DNA of 64,000 bases from Gemmataceae bacterium. Lineage in GTDB: Bacteria > Planctomycetota > Planctomycetia > Gemmatales > Gemmataceae. The notes under the pieces are model-generated. The model made no database searches. It was not told the DNA's origin and saw nothing but the letters and a program-made list of their open reading frames with translations. Below are positions 55,230 through 63,756 of this stretch, piece after piece. How positions within the stretch are numbered: the stretch's first letter is position 1; every line of letters starts with the position of its first letter. The stretch spans positions 1 through 64,000 of the forward strand of contig JANWVV010000020.1 in assembly GCA_025055795.1 (NCBI GenBank). Direction: 5' to 3'. The position numbers and the translations under genes were made by a program.

Positions 55230-56942
55230 ATGATCTCGTCCAAATGGTTATCGAATAGATTTAACGGCTCCGGTCACCGCCGTGGCCGCAGCTCGACGGT
55301 GGCAGTGATAGGTGCCGGACCGGGAGGGCTGGCCGCAGCTCTGCTTTTGGCTCATGCGGGCCTGCGTGTCGTGTTGTTTGAGCGTCTACCTCATGTGGGA
55401 GGCCGATGCTCAACCCTGGAGGTGCAGGGGTTTCGCTTCGACCTTGGTCCTACCTTTTTTCTCCACCCTGGTGTGCTAGCACGTATCTTCCGCCTGATCG
55501 GACGGAACCTGTTTCATGAGGTTCCCATGGTCCGGTTGGACCCGCAGTACCGCATCTCGTTTGGACAAGGAGGATACATCGACGCCACACCCCATCTGGA
55601 ACGGCTTGAAGCTGAGGTCGCCCGCCTCAGTCCGGCAGACGTACCACACATCCGCCGCTTCTTGCAGGACAACCGCCACAAATTCGCCGCTTTTCGTCCC
55701 TGTCTGGAGCAACCATTTTCCAGTTGGCGGGACGTTCTCCGTTGGCGAATGGCCCGATTGTTACCCTTGCTTAAACCTTGGAAATCACTGGATCGATTGC
55801 TCCAGGACTACTTCCAGGATCCACGCTTACGCCTGGCCTTTTCCTTCCAATCAAAATATCTGGGTATGTCCCCCTTCCAGTGCCCCAGTCTATTTTCGAT
55901 TCTGTCGTTCCTGGAATACGAATATGGAGTGTGGCATCCTTACGGGGGCTGTGGTGCCGTCAGCCAGGCCCTGGCCCGCATCGCCCAGGAAATGGGTGTA
56001 ACCATCCACCTGAACGAGCCCGTCGAGGAACTGATTATCGACCGACACCGGGTAGTGGGAGTCCGTACGGGTCGCCGCACTCTCCAAGCCGACGCCGTTG
56101 TACTAAACGCAGATTTTGCCTACGCCATCACTCGCCTTGTGCCCAATCATTTGCGTCGCCGCTGGAGCGATCAGAAGCTGGAACGCAAGAAATTCTCCTG
56201 TTCGACCTTCATGCTATATTTAGGAATTCGCGGAACCTACTCGGAACTTCCCCACCACACCATCCACTGTGCCGCGGATTACGTACGCAACCTAGAAGAC
56301 ATTGAACAACGGCACATCCTCTCTGAGGAACCATCATTCTATGTTCAGAACCCCTGCGTAACCGATCCCCCCCTCGCTCCCTCCGGGCACAGCACGCTCT
56401 ACATACTTGTACCCGTGCCTCACCAGCACCGGAATATCGATTGGACACGCGAATCAGGTCGATTCCGCCAACACATCCTTCGACAATTGGCCAAGATCGG
56501 TCTAGGCGATGTGGAAGACCGGATTGTGGTCGAACGGATGATCACTCCTGCGGACTGGGAGCACCGCTATGCCATTTACCGGGGTGCCACTTTTAACCTG
56601 GCTCATACCTGGTCACAAATGCTTCATCTACGCCCTCACAACCGTTTTGAGGAACTCGACGGCTTGTACCTGGTCGGCGGAGGCACCCATCCCGGCAGTG
56701 GTCTGCCAGTCATTTATGAGTCGGCTCGTATAAGTAGCCGACTGCTGCTGCAGGACTTGGGTTATAACACCGCTTGGCTTGGAGAACCTGGAACCGCCGA
56801 CGATTTCTGCGAAGCCGATTCCAATCAAACAGCTACCGCCAACCTGCCGGCTTGCACGCATATTGCCTCCAAGAGCTCTTATAATGCGATCTCTAACGCT
56901 ACTGTACCATTGGACAACGTGAATACACTTCTTCCATCATAA
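55230..56942 (+). CDS. CrtI/CrtN-type phytoene/squalene desaturase
   Basis: 570 residues. FAD-dependent polyene desaturase or oxidase of the CrtI/CrtN/CrtP family. The N-terminal FAD loop is VAVIGAGPGGLAAALLL (start about residue 25). GVWHPYGGCGAVSQAL (mid) and GLYLVGGGTHPGSGLPVIYES (near 490) are family hallmarks. The residue pattern cannot separate desaturation of phytoene (C40) from squalene (C30), nor desaturase from aldehyde-forming oxidase. Planctomycetes are known to make C30 carotenoids. The C-terminal 70 residues are an unusual Thr/Ala/Ser-rich tail. The next gene is a paralogue, with 265 bases between. Confidence 0.9.
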   Translation: MISSKWLSNRFNGSGHRRGRSSTVAVIGAGPGGLAAALLLAHAGLRVVLFERLPHVGGRCSTLEVQGFRFDLGPTFFLHPGVLARIFRLIGRNLFHEVPMVRLDPQYRISFGQGGYIDATPHLERLEAEVARLSPADVPHIRRFLQDNRHKFAAFRPCLEQPFSSWRDVLRWRMARLLPLLKPWKSLDRLLQDYFQDPRLRLAFSFQSKYLGMSPFQCPSLFSILSFLEYEYGVWHPYGGCGAVSQALARIAQEMGVTIHLNEPVEELIIDRHRVVGVRTGRRTLQADAVVLNADFAYAITRLVPNHLRRRWSDQKLERKKFSCSTFMLYLGIRGTYSELPHHTIHCAADYVRNLEDIEQRHILSEEPSFYVQNPCVTDPPLAPSGHSTLYILVPVPHQHRNIDWTRESGRFRQHILRQLAKIGLGDVEDRIVVERMITPADWEHRYAIYRGATFNLAHTWSQMLHLRPHNRFEELDGLYLVGGGTHPGSGLPVIYESARISSRLLLQDLGYNTAWLGEPGTADDFCEADSNQTATANLPACTHIASKSSYNAISNATVPLDNVNTLLPS

Positions 56943-56962
56943 CCCAAAAATAAAGAGCCTGC

Positions 56963-56987
56963 TGTAAGTGACCTGTTGTCACCTACA
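56963..56987 (+). other. Imperfect hairpin after the first desaturase
   Basis: TGTAaGTGAC at 56963-56972 and GTCACcTACA at 56978-56987 form a stem of nine paired bases with one mismatch and a five-base loop. No T-run follows, so termination is uncertain. It may partly separate expression of the two desaturase genes. Confidence 0.3.
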
Positions 56988-57207
56988 ACCAGAAGAGCAC
57001 CGTACCGTTCAGTTTCAGGTAAGAGTAAAACTCGGATTGGAACAAAAACCTGCTTAAAGAGTAAATCTAATAGATGAACACATACGGCTAACCCCGGGGA
57101 TCAGACGCTAGACTCCAAATACCGCTTGTGGACGCCTATGATTGCCGCGTAATAGTGACACTCCACTTTTAATCACCGAAAAACGGTACGAGAAAAGGAG
57201 GGACACC

Positions 57208-58830
57208 GTGGTGCGAACGGATGCCGAGCGGGCAGGGGTCATCGGTGGTGGCCTGGGCGGCCTGGCTGCAGCCTGTACGTTAGCGGCCCGGGGCCATCGT
57301 GTAATCCTTTTCGAGAAAAATGCGTGGCTCGGCGGTAAAGCGGCCGTCCTGGAACACCAAGGGTACCGCTTTGATATGGGGCCGACGATTCTCACCTTAC
57401 CCAGTGTCCTGCGGCGGATCTTTGCTGAAGCCGGTCAGCCTTTAGACGATTACCTTCAACTGGTCCGCTTGGACCCGCAATGGCGGTGCTTTTATACCGA
57501 CGGCACTGTGCTGGATCTGCATGAAAACGTCGAGCAAATGGCCGCCAGTCTAAACCGTTGTTTGGGCAACGAGCAGAGGCATCGCACCAGTCCCCCCGGC
57601 GAGTGCTACCGTCAATTCATACGGTTTGCCGAGCGGATGCATCAGATCTCCGACCGCTATTACTTCTGGAGACCGATCGGCAGTATCTGGGACATGTTTG
57701 ACTACAAATTCAACGGCTCACCGACTGTTCTTTGGGACGTTCTCCGCATGCGAATGGGGTATTCGGTAGCACAGACAGTCCGACACTACACCCCTGACCC
57801 ACGCGTTGCTCAAATGCTGGATCACTTCACGCAATACGTTGGATCCAATCCGGAGGCATCACCCGCTGTTCTTTGTGGCATAGCGAGCATGCAGATCCAC
57901 GAAGGGGTGTGGTATCCGCTCGGGGGTGTCCGCGCCGTAGCCGAAGCTTTAATCCGTCTGGCCCAACGTCTGAATGTTGAAGTCAGGCTTCAGACGGGAG
58001 TACGTCGCATCCTGGTAGACAACAAGCAACAGCAGGTGCGTGGGGTAGAAACGGAGACAGGGGAAGTCATTCCGCTGCGCGCTGTTGTCTCCAATGCCGA
58101 TAGTGTCCGCACGCACCGGGAACTGCTTGCAGAGACGGCTCCTGAAGTCACCCGGCGTTTTGAGCGGCGTCGCCGCTATGAACCGGCCTGCTCCGGCGTG
58201 GTTCTTTTCCTGGCTCTACGACGCGGTTACGACCACTTGTTACATCACAACTTTGTCTTTTCGCAGGACCCGCACGAAGAATTCCAAGCCATTTATCAGC
58301 GTGGCGAACCAGCGTCCGACCCGACCTGTTATCTGGCAGCACCAGCACGCACCGATCCCACAGTTGCCCCTGCCGGTGGCGAGGCCCTGTACGTTCTGGT
58401 ACATACCCCCTACCTGCGGCCTCACCATGACTGGCGTCAGATGCTGCCCCACTACCGCCGGGTGATCCTGCGCAAGCTTCAAACGACTGGACAGATGCCC
58501 GACATCGAAGAACGGATTGTTTGGGAATCGCACCTGACTCCCCAAGATATCCATGAACGCTATCGCGTGCTGAACGGGGCAATTTACGGGCTGGCTAGTC
58601 ATGGACGCTGGGGAGGTGCGTTCAAACCATCCAATCGCTCACCTGACGTGCGTGGGTTATACTTTGCCGGAGGGGCTGCGCATCCTGGCCCTGGGATGCC
58701 GATGGTTCTGATGTCAGGTTGGATCGCTGCCGACACTTTAAACCGGGATTTGAGCCCAACTGTCACCCCACAACCTCCTGCCATAGCGGTCACTGCACCG
58801 GATCGTCTGACTGGTGCTACCAGAACATGA
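57208..58830 (+). CDS. Second CrtI/CrtN-type desaturase or oxidase
   Basis: 540 residues from GTG 57208, chosen because AAGGAGGG is about seven bases upstream; the frame reaches back to TTG 57142 without such a site. FAD motif GVIGGGLGGLAAACTLAARG near the N-terminus; GVWYPLGGVRAVAEAL in the middle; and LYFAGGAAHPGPGMPMVLMSG near residue 500. It is a paralogue of the gene before. In C30 pathways one such protein desaturates and another oxidises the end group, so the two here may divide the work. This is inference. The stop overlaps the next gene by four bases (ATGA), so it is coupled with the acyltransferase. Confidence 0.9.
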   Translation: MVRTDAERAGVIGGGLGGLAAACTLAARGHRVILFEKNAWLGGKAAVLEHQGYRFDMGPTILTLPSVLRRIFAEAGQPLDDYLQLVRLDPQWRCFYTDGTVLDLHENVEQMAASLNRCLGNEQRHRTSPPGECYRQFIRFAERMHQISDRYYFWRPIGSIWDMFDYKFNGSPTVLWDVLRMRMGYSVAQTVRHYTPDPRVAQMLDHFTQYVGSNPEASPAVLCGIASMQIHEGVWYPLGGVRAVAEALIRLAQRLNVEVRLQTGVRRILVDNKQQQVRGVETETGEVIPLRAVVSNADSVRTHRELLAETAPEVTRRFERRRRYEPACSGVVLFLALRRGYDHLLHHNFVFSQDPHEEFQAIYQRGEPASDPTCYLAAPARTDPTVAPAGGEALYVLVHTPYLRPHHDWRQMLPHYRRVILRKLQTTGQMPDIEERIVWESHLTPQDIHERYRVLNGAIYGLASHGRWGGAFKPSNRSPDVRGLYFAGGAAHPGPGMPMVLMSGWIAADTLNRDLSPTVTPQPPAIAVTAPDRLTGATRT

Positions 58831-59675
58831 CCACGACAGTTATCAACAACACGGACAGTTCAACGGACCGCCACTTGCCCCCTTTGCCGCACCGCTGGTT
58901 GTGGCTGATCCGTGGTTTCCGCCGCTACGTGCGTCGGTACCTGGCTCGTCACTTTCATGCTGTGCGTCTGTCCCGTGGCGGCAGCCCCTGGCCTCTTCCG
59001 ACCGATCTGCCCCTACTGATCGTTTTGAATCACCCCTCCTGGTGGGATCCACTTCTGGGAGTTTTCCTGAGCAGCTTTTTGCCTCATTACGAACACTTTG
59101 CCGTGATCGATAACAAAGCCTTGAAGCGTTATCCCTTTCTCCAGCGTCTGGGTTTTGTGGGAATAGAACCCGACACCTACCGTGGTGCAGTCACATTCCT
59201 GCGTTATGGTCAGGCGATCCTGAGCCGCGATCGCCATGTTTTGTGGGTCACAGCCCAGGGACGCTTCGCGGACGTCCGTCAGCGACCGGTGCAACTGCAA
59301 GCCGGTGTGGCTCACCTGGCGACCCGTATGAACAAAGGGTGGATTGTGCCGTTGGCGTTAGAGTACCCTTTCTGGACCGAACGAACGCCTGAAGCCTTAG
59401 TACGGATCGGCACACCCCTGGCCGTAGATCCAACACAGCGGCTTGCACCTGCGGAGTGGTTGCAGCTGGTCACAGCAGCCCTGACCCAAACCATGGACCA
59501 ACTGGCCACCGAATCGATCAGCCGCGATGAGCAGCAATTTACTACTTTGCTACGCGGACACTGCGGCGTGGCAGGCTGGTACGGTCGCTGGCAACGAGTA
59601 CGAAGCTGGCTCCGCGGCCAGCGTTACCAGCCCGAACACGCCGCCATTATGCGTCCCCCCAACCCGGCTCCTTGA
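58827..59675 (+). CDS. Lysophospholipid acyltransferase-like (PlsC fold) protein
   Basis: 282 residues from ATG 58827, which overlaps the desaturase stop as ATGA; the longer frame to 58719 lies inside the preceding gene. The HX4D acyltransferase motif is HPSWWD with His69 and Asp74. Block III normally has FPEGTR, but here it reads TAQGRFADVRQRP, so it is divergent. There is no strong membrane anchor. In staphyloxanthin synthesis an acyltransferase (CrtO) esterifies the sugar; position between desaturases and a glycosyltransferase suggests a similar task. CrtO of Staphylococcus is not closely related in motif, so this assignment is only by context. Confidence 0.8.
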   Translation: MTTTVINNTDSSTDRHLPPLPHRWLWLIRGFRRYVRRYLARHFHAVRLSRGGSPWPLPTDLPLLIVLNHPSWWDPLLGVFLSSFLPHYEHFAVIDNKALKRYPFLQRLGFVGIEPDTYRGAVTFLRYGQAILSRDRHVLWVTAQGRFADVRQRPVQLQAGVAHLATRMNKGWIVPLALEYPFWTERTPEALVRIGTPLAVDPTQRLAPAEWLQLVTAALTQTMDQLATESISRDEQQFTTLLRGHCGVAGWYGRWQRVRSWLRGQRYQPEHAAIMRPPNPAP

Positions 59676-59802
59676 GTCACGACTGCCCAGGTTTGCCGAC
59701 ACCTTGAACCCCTTGATCATCTACCCACCCATAATCCGGTATATCATCAAACAATAAGTCTGCTCCAACCCGCGATCGTAATGAAACAATAGCTATGAAA
59801 CC

Positions 59803-61017
59803 ATGACAACACTGGCCGCCTTTTGTTTGCTTTGTGCCTTGCTACCCGTACTGTTGTATGCCCGTAACCGGGGATTGTTCCGTCCTCCAGCTCCAGCGGC
59901 GTTGCAAGCAAGCGATAACGCACCACTGCCCAGGGTATCGGTTCTTATCCCCGCACGCAATGAAGAACACAACATTGTTCCCTGCGTGCAAAGCGTTTTG
60001 GCGTCCCAAGGAGTACAACTGGAGGTCATAGTTCTGGACGATCATTCCTCCGACCGCACAGCCGAGTTGGTCCAACAGTTGGCCCTGCAAGATAGCCGTG
60101 TACGATTGATCAAAGGACAACCACTACCGGATGGATGGTGTGGTAAGCAATTTGCCTGTTACCAATTGGCTCAGCATGCCGATGGCGACTATCTGGCTTT
60201 TCTTGACGCCGACGTCCACTTGAGTCCGGACGCTCTGGCTCGAATGGTTCGCTTTCTGCACGACAGTCAGGCAGACCTGGTCAGTGGTTTTCCTCGCCAA
60301 CTCACCGGAACCTGGATGGAAAAACTGGTACTTCCCTTAATCCATTGGGTCCTGCTCGGGTTTTTGCCCCTTGCCTGGATGCGTCGCAAGCCCTGGCCGG
60401 GATTGGGTGCGGGCTGCGGCCAATGGTTTCTGACCACACATACCGCCTACTGGAAGGCAGGAGGGCACGCTGCCATTCGCAATTCGCGGCACGACGGTCT
60501 GACTTTGCCACGAGCATATCGCCGCGCTGGCTTGCATACGGACATTGCCGATGTCGTCGATCTCGCTTGCTGCCGCATGTATCATTCAGCCTCTCAGGTG
60601 TGGCGTGGCTTGGCCAAAAATGCAACAGAGGGAATGGCCCATCCTAGTCAAATCGGCTTCTGGACGGTCCTGCTTGTGTGTGGCCAGATTGTCCCCTTCG
60701 TAGCCTGTTTGTACTCCCTGACCGCGACATGCCTCGAAGCGTTACTGCCCTTTGTACCCGGCGAAAACCAGCCGCAGCGAACCTCAACGACTGGTGTTTC
60801 GTCCGCATCTGCCGTTTTTCTACCTGTTGCTTGCTGGGTCATCGCTGTCATAACCACAATTGCTGTCCGCTTGGACGCCGCCCTCCGATTCCATCACCCC
60901 TGGTGGAGCGCCTGGCTCCACCCGCTAGGCGTCCTGATACTATTGGCCATTCAGTGGTACGCTCTCTTCCGCCATCTTCTCGGTCGACCTGTGCCTTGGA
61001 AAAATCGCCAGTCATAA
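59803..61017 (+). CDS. Family 2 glycosyltransferase, CrtQ-like
   Basis: 404 residues. A membrane anchor occupies residues 3-20. The GT-A domain has VSVLIPARNEEHNI, VIVLDDHSSDRT and the metal-binding DAD at 135-137 in FLDADVHL; GWCGKQFAC near 111-119 is the segment shared with the CrtQ-type (4,4'-diaponeurosporenoate glycosyltransferase) family. Two or three membrane helices close the C-terminus. It probably adds a sugar to the carotenoid carboxylate made by the neighbouring desaturases. The gene starts 127 bases after the acyltransferase, in the same direction. Confidence 0.85.
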   Translation: MTTLAAFCLLCALLPVLLYARNRGLFRPPAPAALQASDNAPLPRVSVLIPARNEEHNIVPCVQSVLASQGVQLEVIVLDDHSSDRTAELVQQLALQDSRVRLIKGQPLPDGWCGKQFACYQLAQHADGDYLAFLDADVHLSPDALARMVRFLHDSQADLVSGFPRQLTGTWMEKLVLPLIHWVLLGFLPLAWMRRKPWPGLGAGCGQWFLTTHTAYWKAGGHAAIRNSRHDGLTLPRAYRRAGLHTDIADVVDLACCRMYHSASQVWRGLAKNATEGMAHPSQIGFWTVLLVCGQIVPFVACLYSLTATCLEALLPFVPGENQPQRTSTTGVSSASAVFLPVACWVIAVITTIAVRLDAALRFHHPWWSAWLHPLGVLILLAIQWYALFRHLLGRPVPWKNRQS

Positions 61018-61175
61018 CCAGGCGATGATGCAATCCTAATCGATTCAGACAGACGAATTAACGAGACGATCACTTCGCTAGGGCTTCTCAAGCGATAATC
61101 CCGGCGCTGGGGTGCAGTGAAGTTGTGCAATGAAGTGGTCAAAGCATGACAGGAGTGATAATTGTGTTGTGGCTT

Positions 61176-61913
61176 TTACGAGGAGGCAGGCACGGGACGG
61201 AGAAATGGACGCAGTCCCTCCGGCCCGGCAGGGTAGACAATCACGAAGGCGACTCTGCCGAAGCGTTGCGGATCTTCGACAATCTGAGCGACGGTATGGG
61301 AGGCATCCGCGGAGGTCAGATGTTCCAGCCGGAAAGGACCGGCGTGGCGCAAGATGTATACCTTCGCCCAGACGGCTCTTTCCGGATGACGAAATACCAG
61401 GACGGGAACCAGATGCCCTTGGACCCGTTCGTATCCGGCCTGCTCCAATAAATTGGCATCAAAAGGCTCCGGCAATTCAAGCGGCAGGCCTTCCTGCCGG
61501 AGCCAAGTCTGCAGACGATCAACAGGGTCTTGCAACCAGGCATCGTTATCCAAAACGAGCTGTTGCGGGTCGAAGACGGGTCGACTAGCCTGATAGACTA
61601 ACCACCCCCCTGTCACAAGCAGCAGCCCGGCGGCCGCCGCTGCAGTGAGGCGATACAACCGTAGACGCAGGGATCTTCCGTGAGCTGCCGCTGCTTGAGT
61701 CAGCAGAGCGGTCTTCAGATCCGCAGGAACACTAATACGCTTTAACTGCACACTGAGTGTTTGCTCCCAATTCAGGAGTTGCTGACTCAGCACCGCGCAC
61801 CGGTCACAGGCTTGCAGGTGGGCCTCGAGGGCAGAAAGAACTTCTAGCCCGAGTTCATCGGGTCCAGTAACACGGCGCAGATGTAGCCACCATCGCGCCT
61901 CATGACAACGCAT
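61176..61913 (-). CDS. Zinc-type anti-sigma factor
   Basis: 245 residues from ATG 61913. The N-terminal cytoplasmic part has the ZAS zinc motif His-x3-Cys-x2-Cys (HLQACDRC) with an upstream Cys/His-rich start MRCHEARWW, one membrane helix (about 118-140, AAAAAGLLLVTGGWLVY), and a periplasmic domain of about 100 residues. It should bind and block the sigma factor coded just upstream, to be released by a cell-envelope signal. It overlaps the sigma gene by 14 bases. Periplasmic domain family unknown. Confidence 0.85.
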   Translation of the reverse strand: MRCHEARWWLHLRRVTGPDELGLEVLSALEAHLQACDRCAVLSQQLLNWEQTLSVQLKRISVPADLKTALLTQAAAAHGRSLRLRLYRLTAAAAAGLLLVTGGWLVYQASRPVFDPQQLVLDNDAWLQDPVDRLQTWLRQEGLPLELPEPFDANLLEQAGYERVQGHLVPVLVFRHPERAVWAKVYILRHAGPFRLEHLTSADASHTVAQIVEDPQRFGRVAFVIVYPAGPEGLRPFLRPVPASS

Positions 61914-62460
61914 TTCGACCTTCTCCGACACTGCCCAAGGGCTTTGCCGTCGCCGCTTGGAGACGCCGCCGCAAGTGCTCCTTGGCACGACTCAGGCGTG
62001 ACATCACTGTCCCTAACGGAATACTCAACTGCTCCGCTATGTCACGATAGCTATAGTCTTCCATGTAGAACAAGAGCAACGGCAGGCGGAACATTTCATC
62101 CAGCTCCAGAATCGCCTGTTGCAACCGCTGTGGATCAATGGTCGATGGCATTCCGTCAAAGGCAGTATCCTGCGGCTCGCCCCGAGTGTCCTGCTGATCG
62201 GTTAAGCTTTCCGGAGGACAATACCTCAGGCCCGCCTCCTGACGGTATTGCTGTCGGTACACATTCAACAGGATCTTAATCAACCAACTCCGGGCCGCAC
62301 GCGCATCTCGCAACTGATGAATAGCCTCAAAGGCTCGACGGTACGTTTCTTGAACTAAGTCCCGGGCGTCATGATCCGACCCGCTGAGTCTGTAGGCGAA
62401 GCGATACAGGGCTTCGTAATAATCGGCAACTAGTTGCTGATAAACAGCGGCTGGTGCCAT
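61900..62460 (-). CDS. ECF RNA polymerase sigma factor
   Basis: 186 residues. Region 2 is seen in DHDARDLVQETYRRAFEAIH and region 4 in YSYRDIAEQLSIPLGTVMSR, the helix-turn-helix that reads the -35 box. The linker is long and includes Pro/Asp/Gln-rich sequence. It initiates transcription of an unknown regulon. The overlapping anti-sigma gene downstream implies membrane control, and the operon probably autoregulates, though no target promoter was recognised. Confidence 0.93.
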   Translation of the reverse strand: MAPAAVYQQLVADYYEALYRFAYRLSGSDHDARDLVQETYRRAFEAIHQLRDARAARSWLIKILLNVYRQQYRQEAGLRYCPPESLTDQQDTRGEPQDTAFDGMPSTIDPQRLQQAILELDEMFRLPLLLFYMEDYSYRDIAEQLSIPLGTVMSRLSRAKEHLRRRLQAATAKPLGSVGEGRNALS

Positions 62461-62537
62461 TTGCTTGCCTCATCTAGTAATGACTCGCTACGCCGCCATT
62501 TATTCCCCTTAAATTATTCGCGGAATGCTTCTTTGTC

Positions 62538-62762
62538 TTAACTTATGCTGACTCGATCATTAAACCCTGATTTACCCTTTCCCGACATTGGCGCAACCAT
62601 TGGCAACCCGATATGTTGGTATCGTTCATTCCTATTTGGTGCCATCCGCAGAGCCTCATCCCCTATGAAAGCATTTGCATACATCAAAAACTCGTACGCG
62701 GTTCCTTCGCCACCTCGCTTGTAGCCATGACGAGCGGCTTGAAATGTCTCGTAGCTGTTCAT
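62538..62762 (-). CDS. Possible 74-residue hypothetical protein
   Basis: A polar small protein starting MNSYETFQAARHGYKRGGEG and including FLMYANAFIGDEALRMAP. AAAGG lies about 11 bases upstream of the ATG, so the ribosome-binding site is a little distant. No family is recognised and there is no signal peptide or hydrophobic segment. It may be a real short gene or the end of a decayed one. The palindrome at 62798-62816 lies just upstream and could control it. Confidence 0.3.
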   Translation of the reverse strand: MNSYETFQAARHGYKRGGEGTAYEFLMYANAFIGDEALRMAPNRNERYQHIGLPMVAPMSGKGKSGFNDRVSIS

Positions 62763-62797
62763 ACTAACAATTGCCTTTCTGGCTGTAGCTAATCCTT

Positions 62798-62816
62798 ATG
62801 TGTCAAAACGACACAT
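62798..62816. promoter_or_regulatory. Palindrome ATGTGTC-AAAAC-GACACAT
   Basis: Two perfect seven-base arms around a five-base spacer, 36 bases upstream of the possible small gene at 62762. Spacing and symmetry suit a dimeric DNA-binding regulator. No regulator can be named. Confidence 0.35.
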
Positions 62817-62889
62817 TATTGCGTATACCAGATTATCCACGAGTAAATCTTGAGGACTAACCACTAACCAAGAAGGGCGATCGGAATGC

Positions 62890-62913
62890 AAAAAAATCGG
62901 GAATAAAATCCCG
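62890..62913 (-). terminator. Minus-strand hairpin with T-run
   Basis: CGGGA at 62898-62902 pairs with TCCCG at 62909-62913 around a six-base AT loop. Read on the minus strand the hairpin is followed by ATTTTTTT, a weak rho-independent terminator. Stem is only five bp. It would stop transcription entering from the right. Confidence 0.35.
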
Positions 62914-62969
62914 GAGAATGCATCTTATCATACGTCAGTGATGGATGGAGTACCTAAATGAGAGGAGAT

Positions 62970-62993
62970 ACCTACCGGACGGGATCGGTAGGT
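62970..62993 (+). promoter_or_regulatory. 8-bp hairpin in the leader of the Lys/Glu-rich lipoprotein gene
   Basis: ACCTACCG at 62970-62977 pairs with CGGTAGGT at 62986-62993 around an eight-base loop. It lies about 55 bases before the start at 63049 and may shape the 5' leader of that mRNA. Confidence 0.35.
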
Positions 62994-63048
62994 GGGATAT
63001 CGTTCTGAGGTACTTCACCCGAAATCCTCTGTTCATAGGGAGTTAGTT

Positions 63049-63318
63049 ATGAAACGCATTCTGTTGGCGGTGGCCCTAGCCTTTGGCTTGGGAGTGGTTG
63101 TAGGCTGCGGCGGCGGCTCGGATACGAAAGCTACTAATAAGAAGACTGAACCGACCAAGCCAGCGGCCAGCGAAAATAAGGAAAAGACTTCTGGTGGTCC
63201 TGGAATAAAGGAAGACAAGAAGGAAGAGAAGAAGCAAGAGGAAAAGAAGGAAGAGAAGAAGCAAGAGGAAAAGAAGGAAGAGAAGAAGCAAGAGGAAAAG
63301 AAGGAAGAGAAGAAGTAA
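63049..63318 (+). CDS. Small lipoprotein with Lys/Glu-rich tandem repeats
   Basis: 89 residues from ATG 63049, which has AGGGAG upstream. The frame could start at 62992, but only 63049 gives a proper signal: MKRILLAVALAFGLGVVVGC has a hydrophobic core and lipobox VVGC, so the mature protein begins with a lipid-modified Cys. After a short Lys/Thr/Pro linker the protein is made of a nine-residue unit KKEEKKQEE repeated three times plus a partial copy. The DNA repeat is 27 bp. The repeats should form a charged helix or extended chain in the periplasm. Role unknown. It is the first of three small lipoprotein genes in a row. Confidence 0.82.
   Translation: MKRILLAVALAFGLGVVVGCGGGSDTKATNKKTEPTKPAASENKEKTSGGPGIKEDKKEEKKQEEKKEEKKQEEKKEEKKQEEKKEEKK
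63217..63315 (+). repeat. 27-bp tandem repeat in a lipoprotein gene
   Basis: Units start at 63217, 63244 and 63271, with an 18-base partial unit at 63298-63315. Each full unit encodes KKEEKKQEE. The copies are nearly identical at the DNA level, so copy number may vary between strains. Confidence 0.92.
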
Positions 63319-63438
63319 CACTAGCTCGGCTAGTATCACGCTGATTATTTAAATTGGTGGCTTCCGAGACTTGGGCGGTCCAAGTCCAATGTTAAGGTTT
63401 ACAGTTTTTGGTTAGCTTAGTAATTTCAGGAGACCTCT

Positions 63439-63585
63439 ATGAAGCGTATTTTGAGCCTCTTGGTATTGGCCTTCAGTGTGGCTCTGTTCAGTGGTTGCGG
63501 CGAGAGCAAGCCGACGGGTGCTCCTAAGCCTGCTACAGGCGGTACCAGCGGTACCACTCAACCCGCTGGTGGTGAAAAGAAGTAA
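63439..63585 (+). CDS. Tiny lipoprotein, 48 residues
   Basis: ATG 63439 to TAA 63583-63585. The start is clear: CAGGAGA lies six bases upstream. The N-terminus MKRILSLLVLAFSVALFSGC is a lipoprotein signal with lipobox FSGC; the first four residues MKRI repeat those of the previous gene, hinting at a duplication. The mature peptide is only about 29 residues, Gly/Thr/Pro-rich with a KK end. Function unknown. A perfect 12-bp hairpin follows at 63625-63655. Confidence 0.75.
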   Translation: MKRILSLLVLAFSVALFSGCGESKPTGAPKPATGGTSGTTQPAGGEKK

Positions 63586-63624
63586 TCGAGTCGATGCAAC
63601 TTTACCGGAGAGCGATTTTTCTGG

Positions 63625-63655
63625 CATCCGGGGTTATGATCACTAACCCCGGATG
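63625..63655 (+). terminator. Strong 12-bp hairpin after the tiny lipoprotein gene
   Basis: CATCCGGGGTTA at 63625-63636 pairs perfectly with TAACCCCGGATG at 63644-63655 around a seven-base loop (TGATCAC). It lies 40 bases after the stop. No long T-run follows directly (GTTGCCATTATTTATAC), but the stem is GC-rich in its centre and likely ends the transcript or protects its 3' end. Confidence 0.7.
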
Positions 63656-63756
63656 TTGCCATTATTTATACACCTTCCTTATGTAGCATGTCGTATAGCC
63701 TGGAAACATTCCTTGCGGTCCAACCTCTGGTCACAGATCCAACCCGAGTAGATCTC

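Larger units (their letters stand above)
62461..63048. other. Intergenic region with regulatory-looking elements
   Basis: About 590 bases. Contents: a doubtful small minus-strand frame (62538-62762), a perfect palindrome (62798-62816), a minus-strand hairpin with T-run (62890-62913) and an 8-bp hairpin (62970-62993) in front of the first small lipoprotein gene. Nothing else was recognised. Confidence 0.4.

Noticed and set aside
63217-63315. Regularly spaced repeats considered as a CRISPR array
   Set aside because: They are contiguous 27-bp coding repeats with no spacers.
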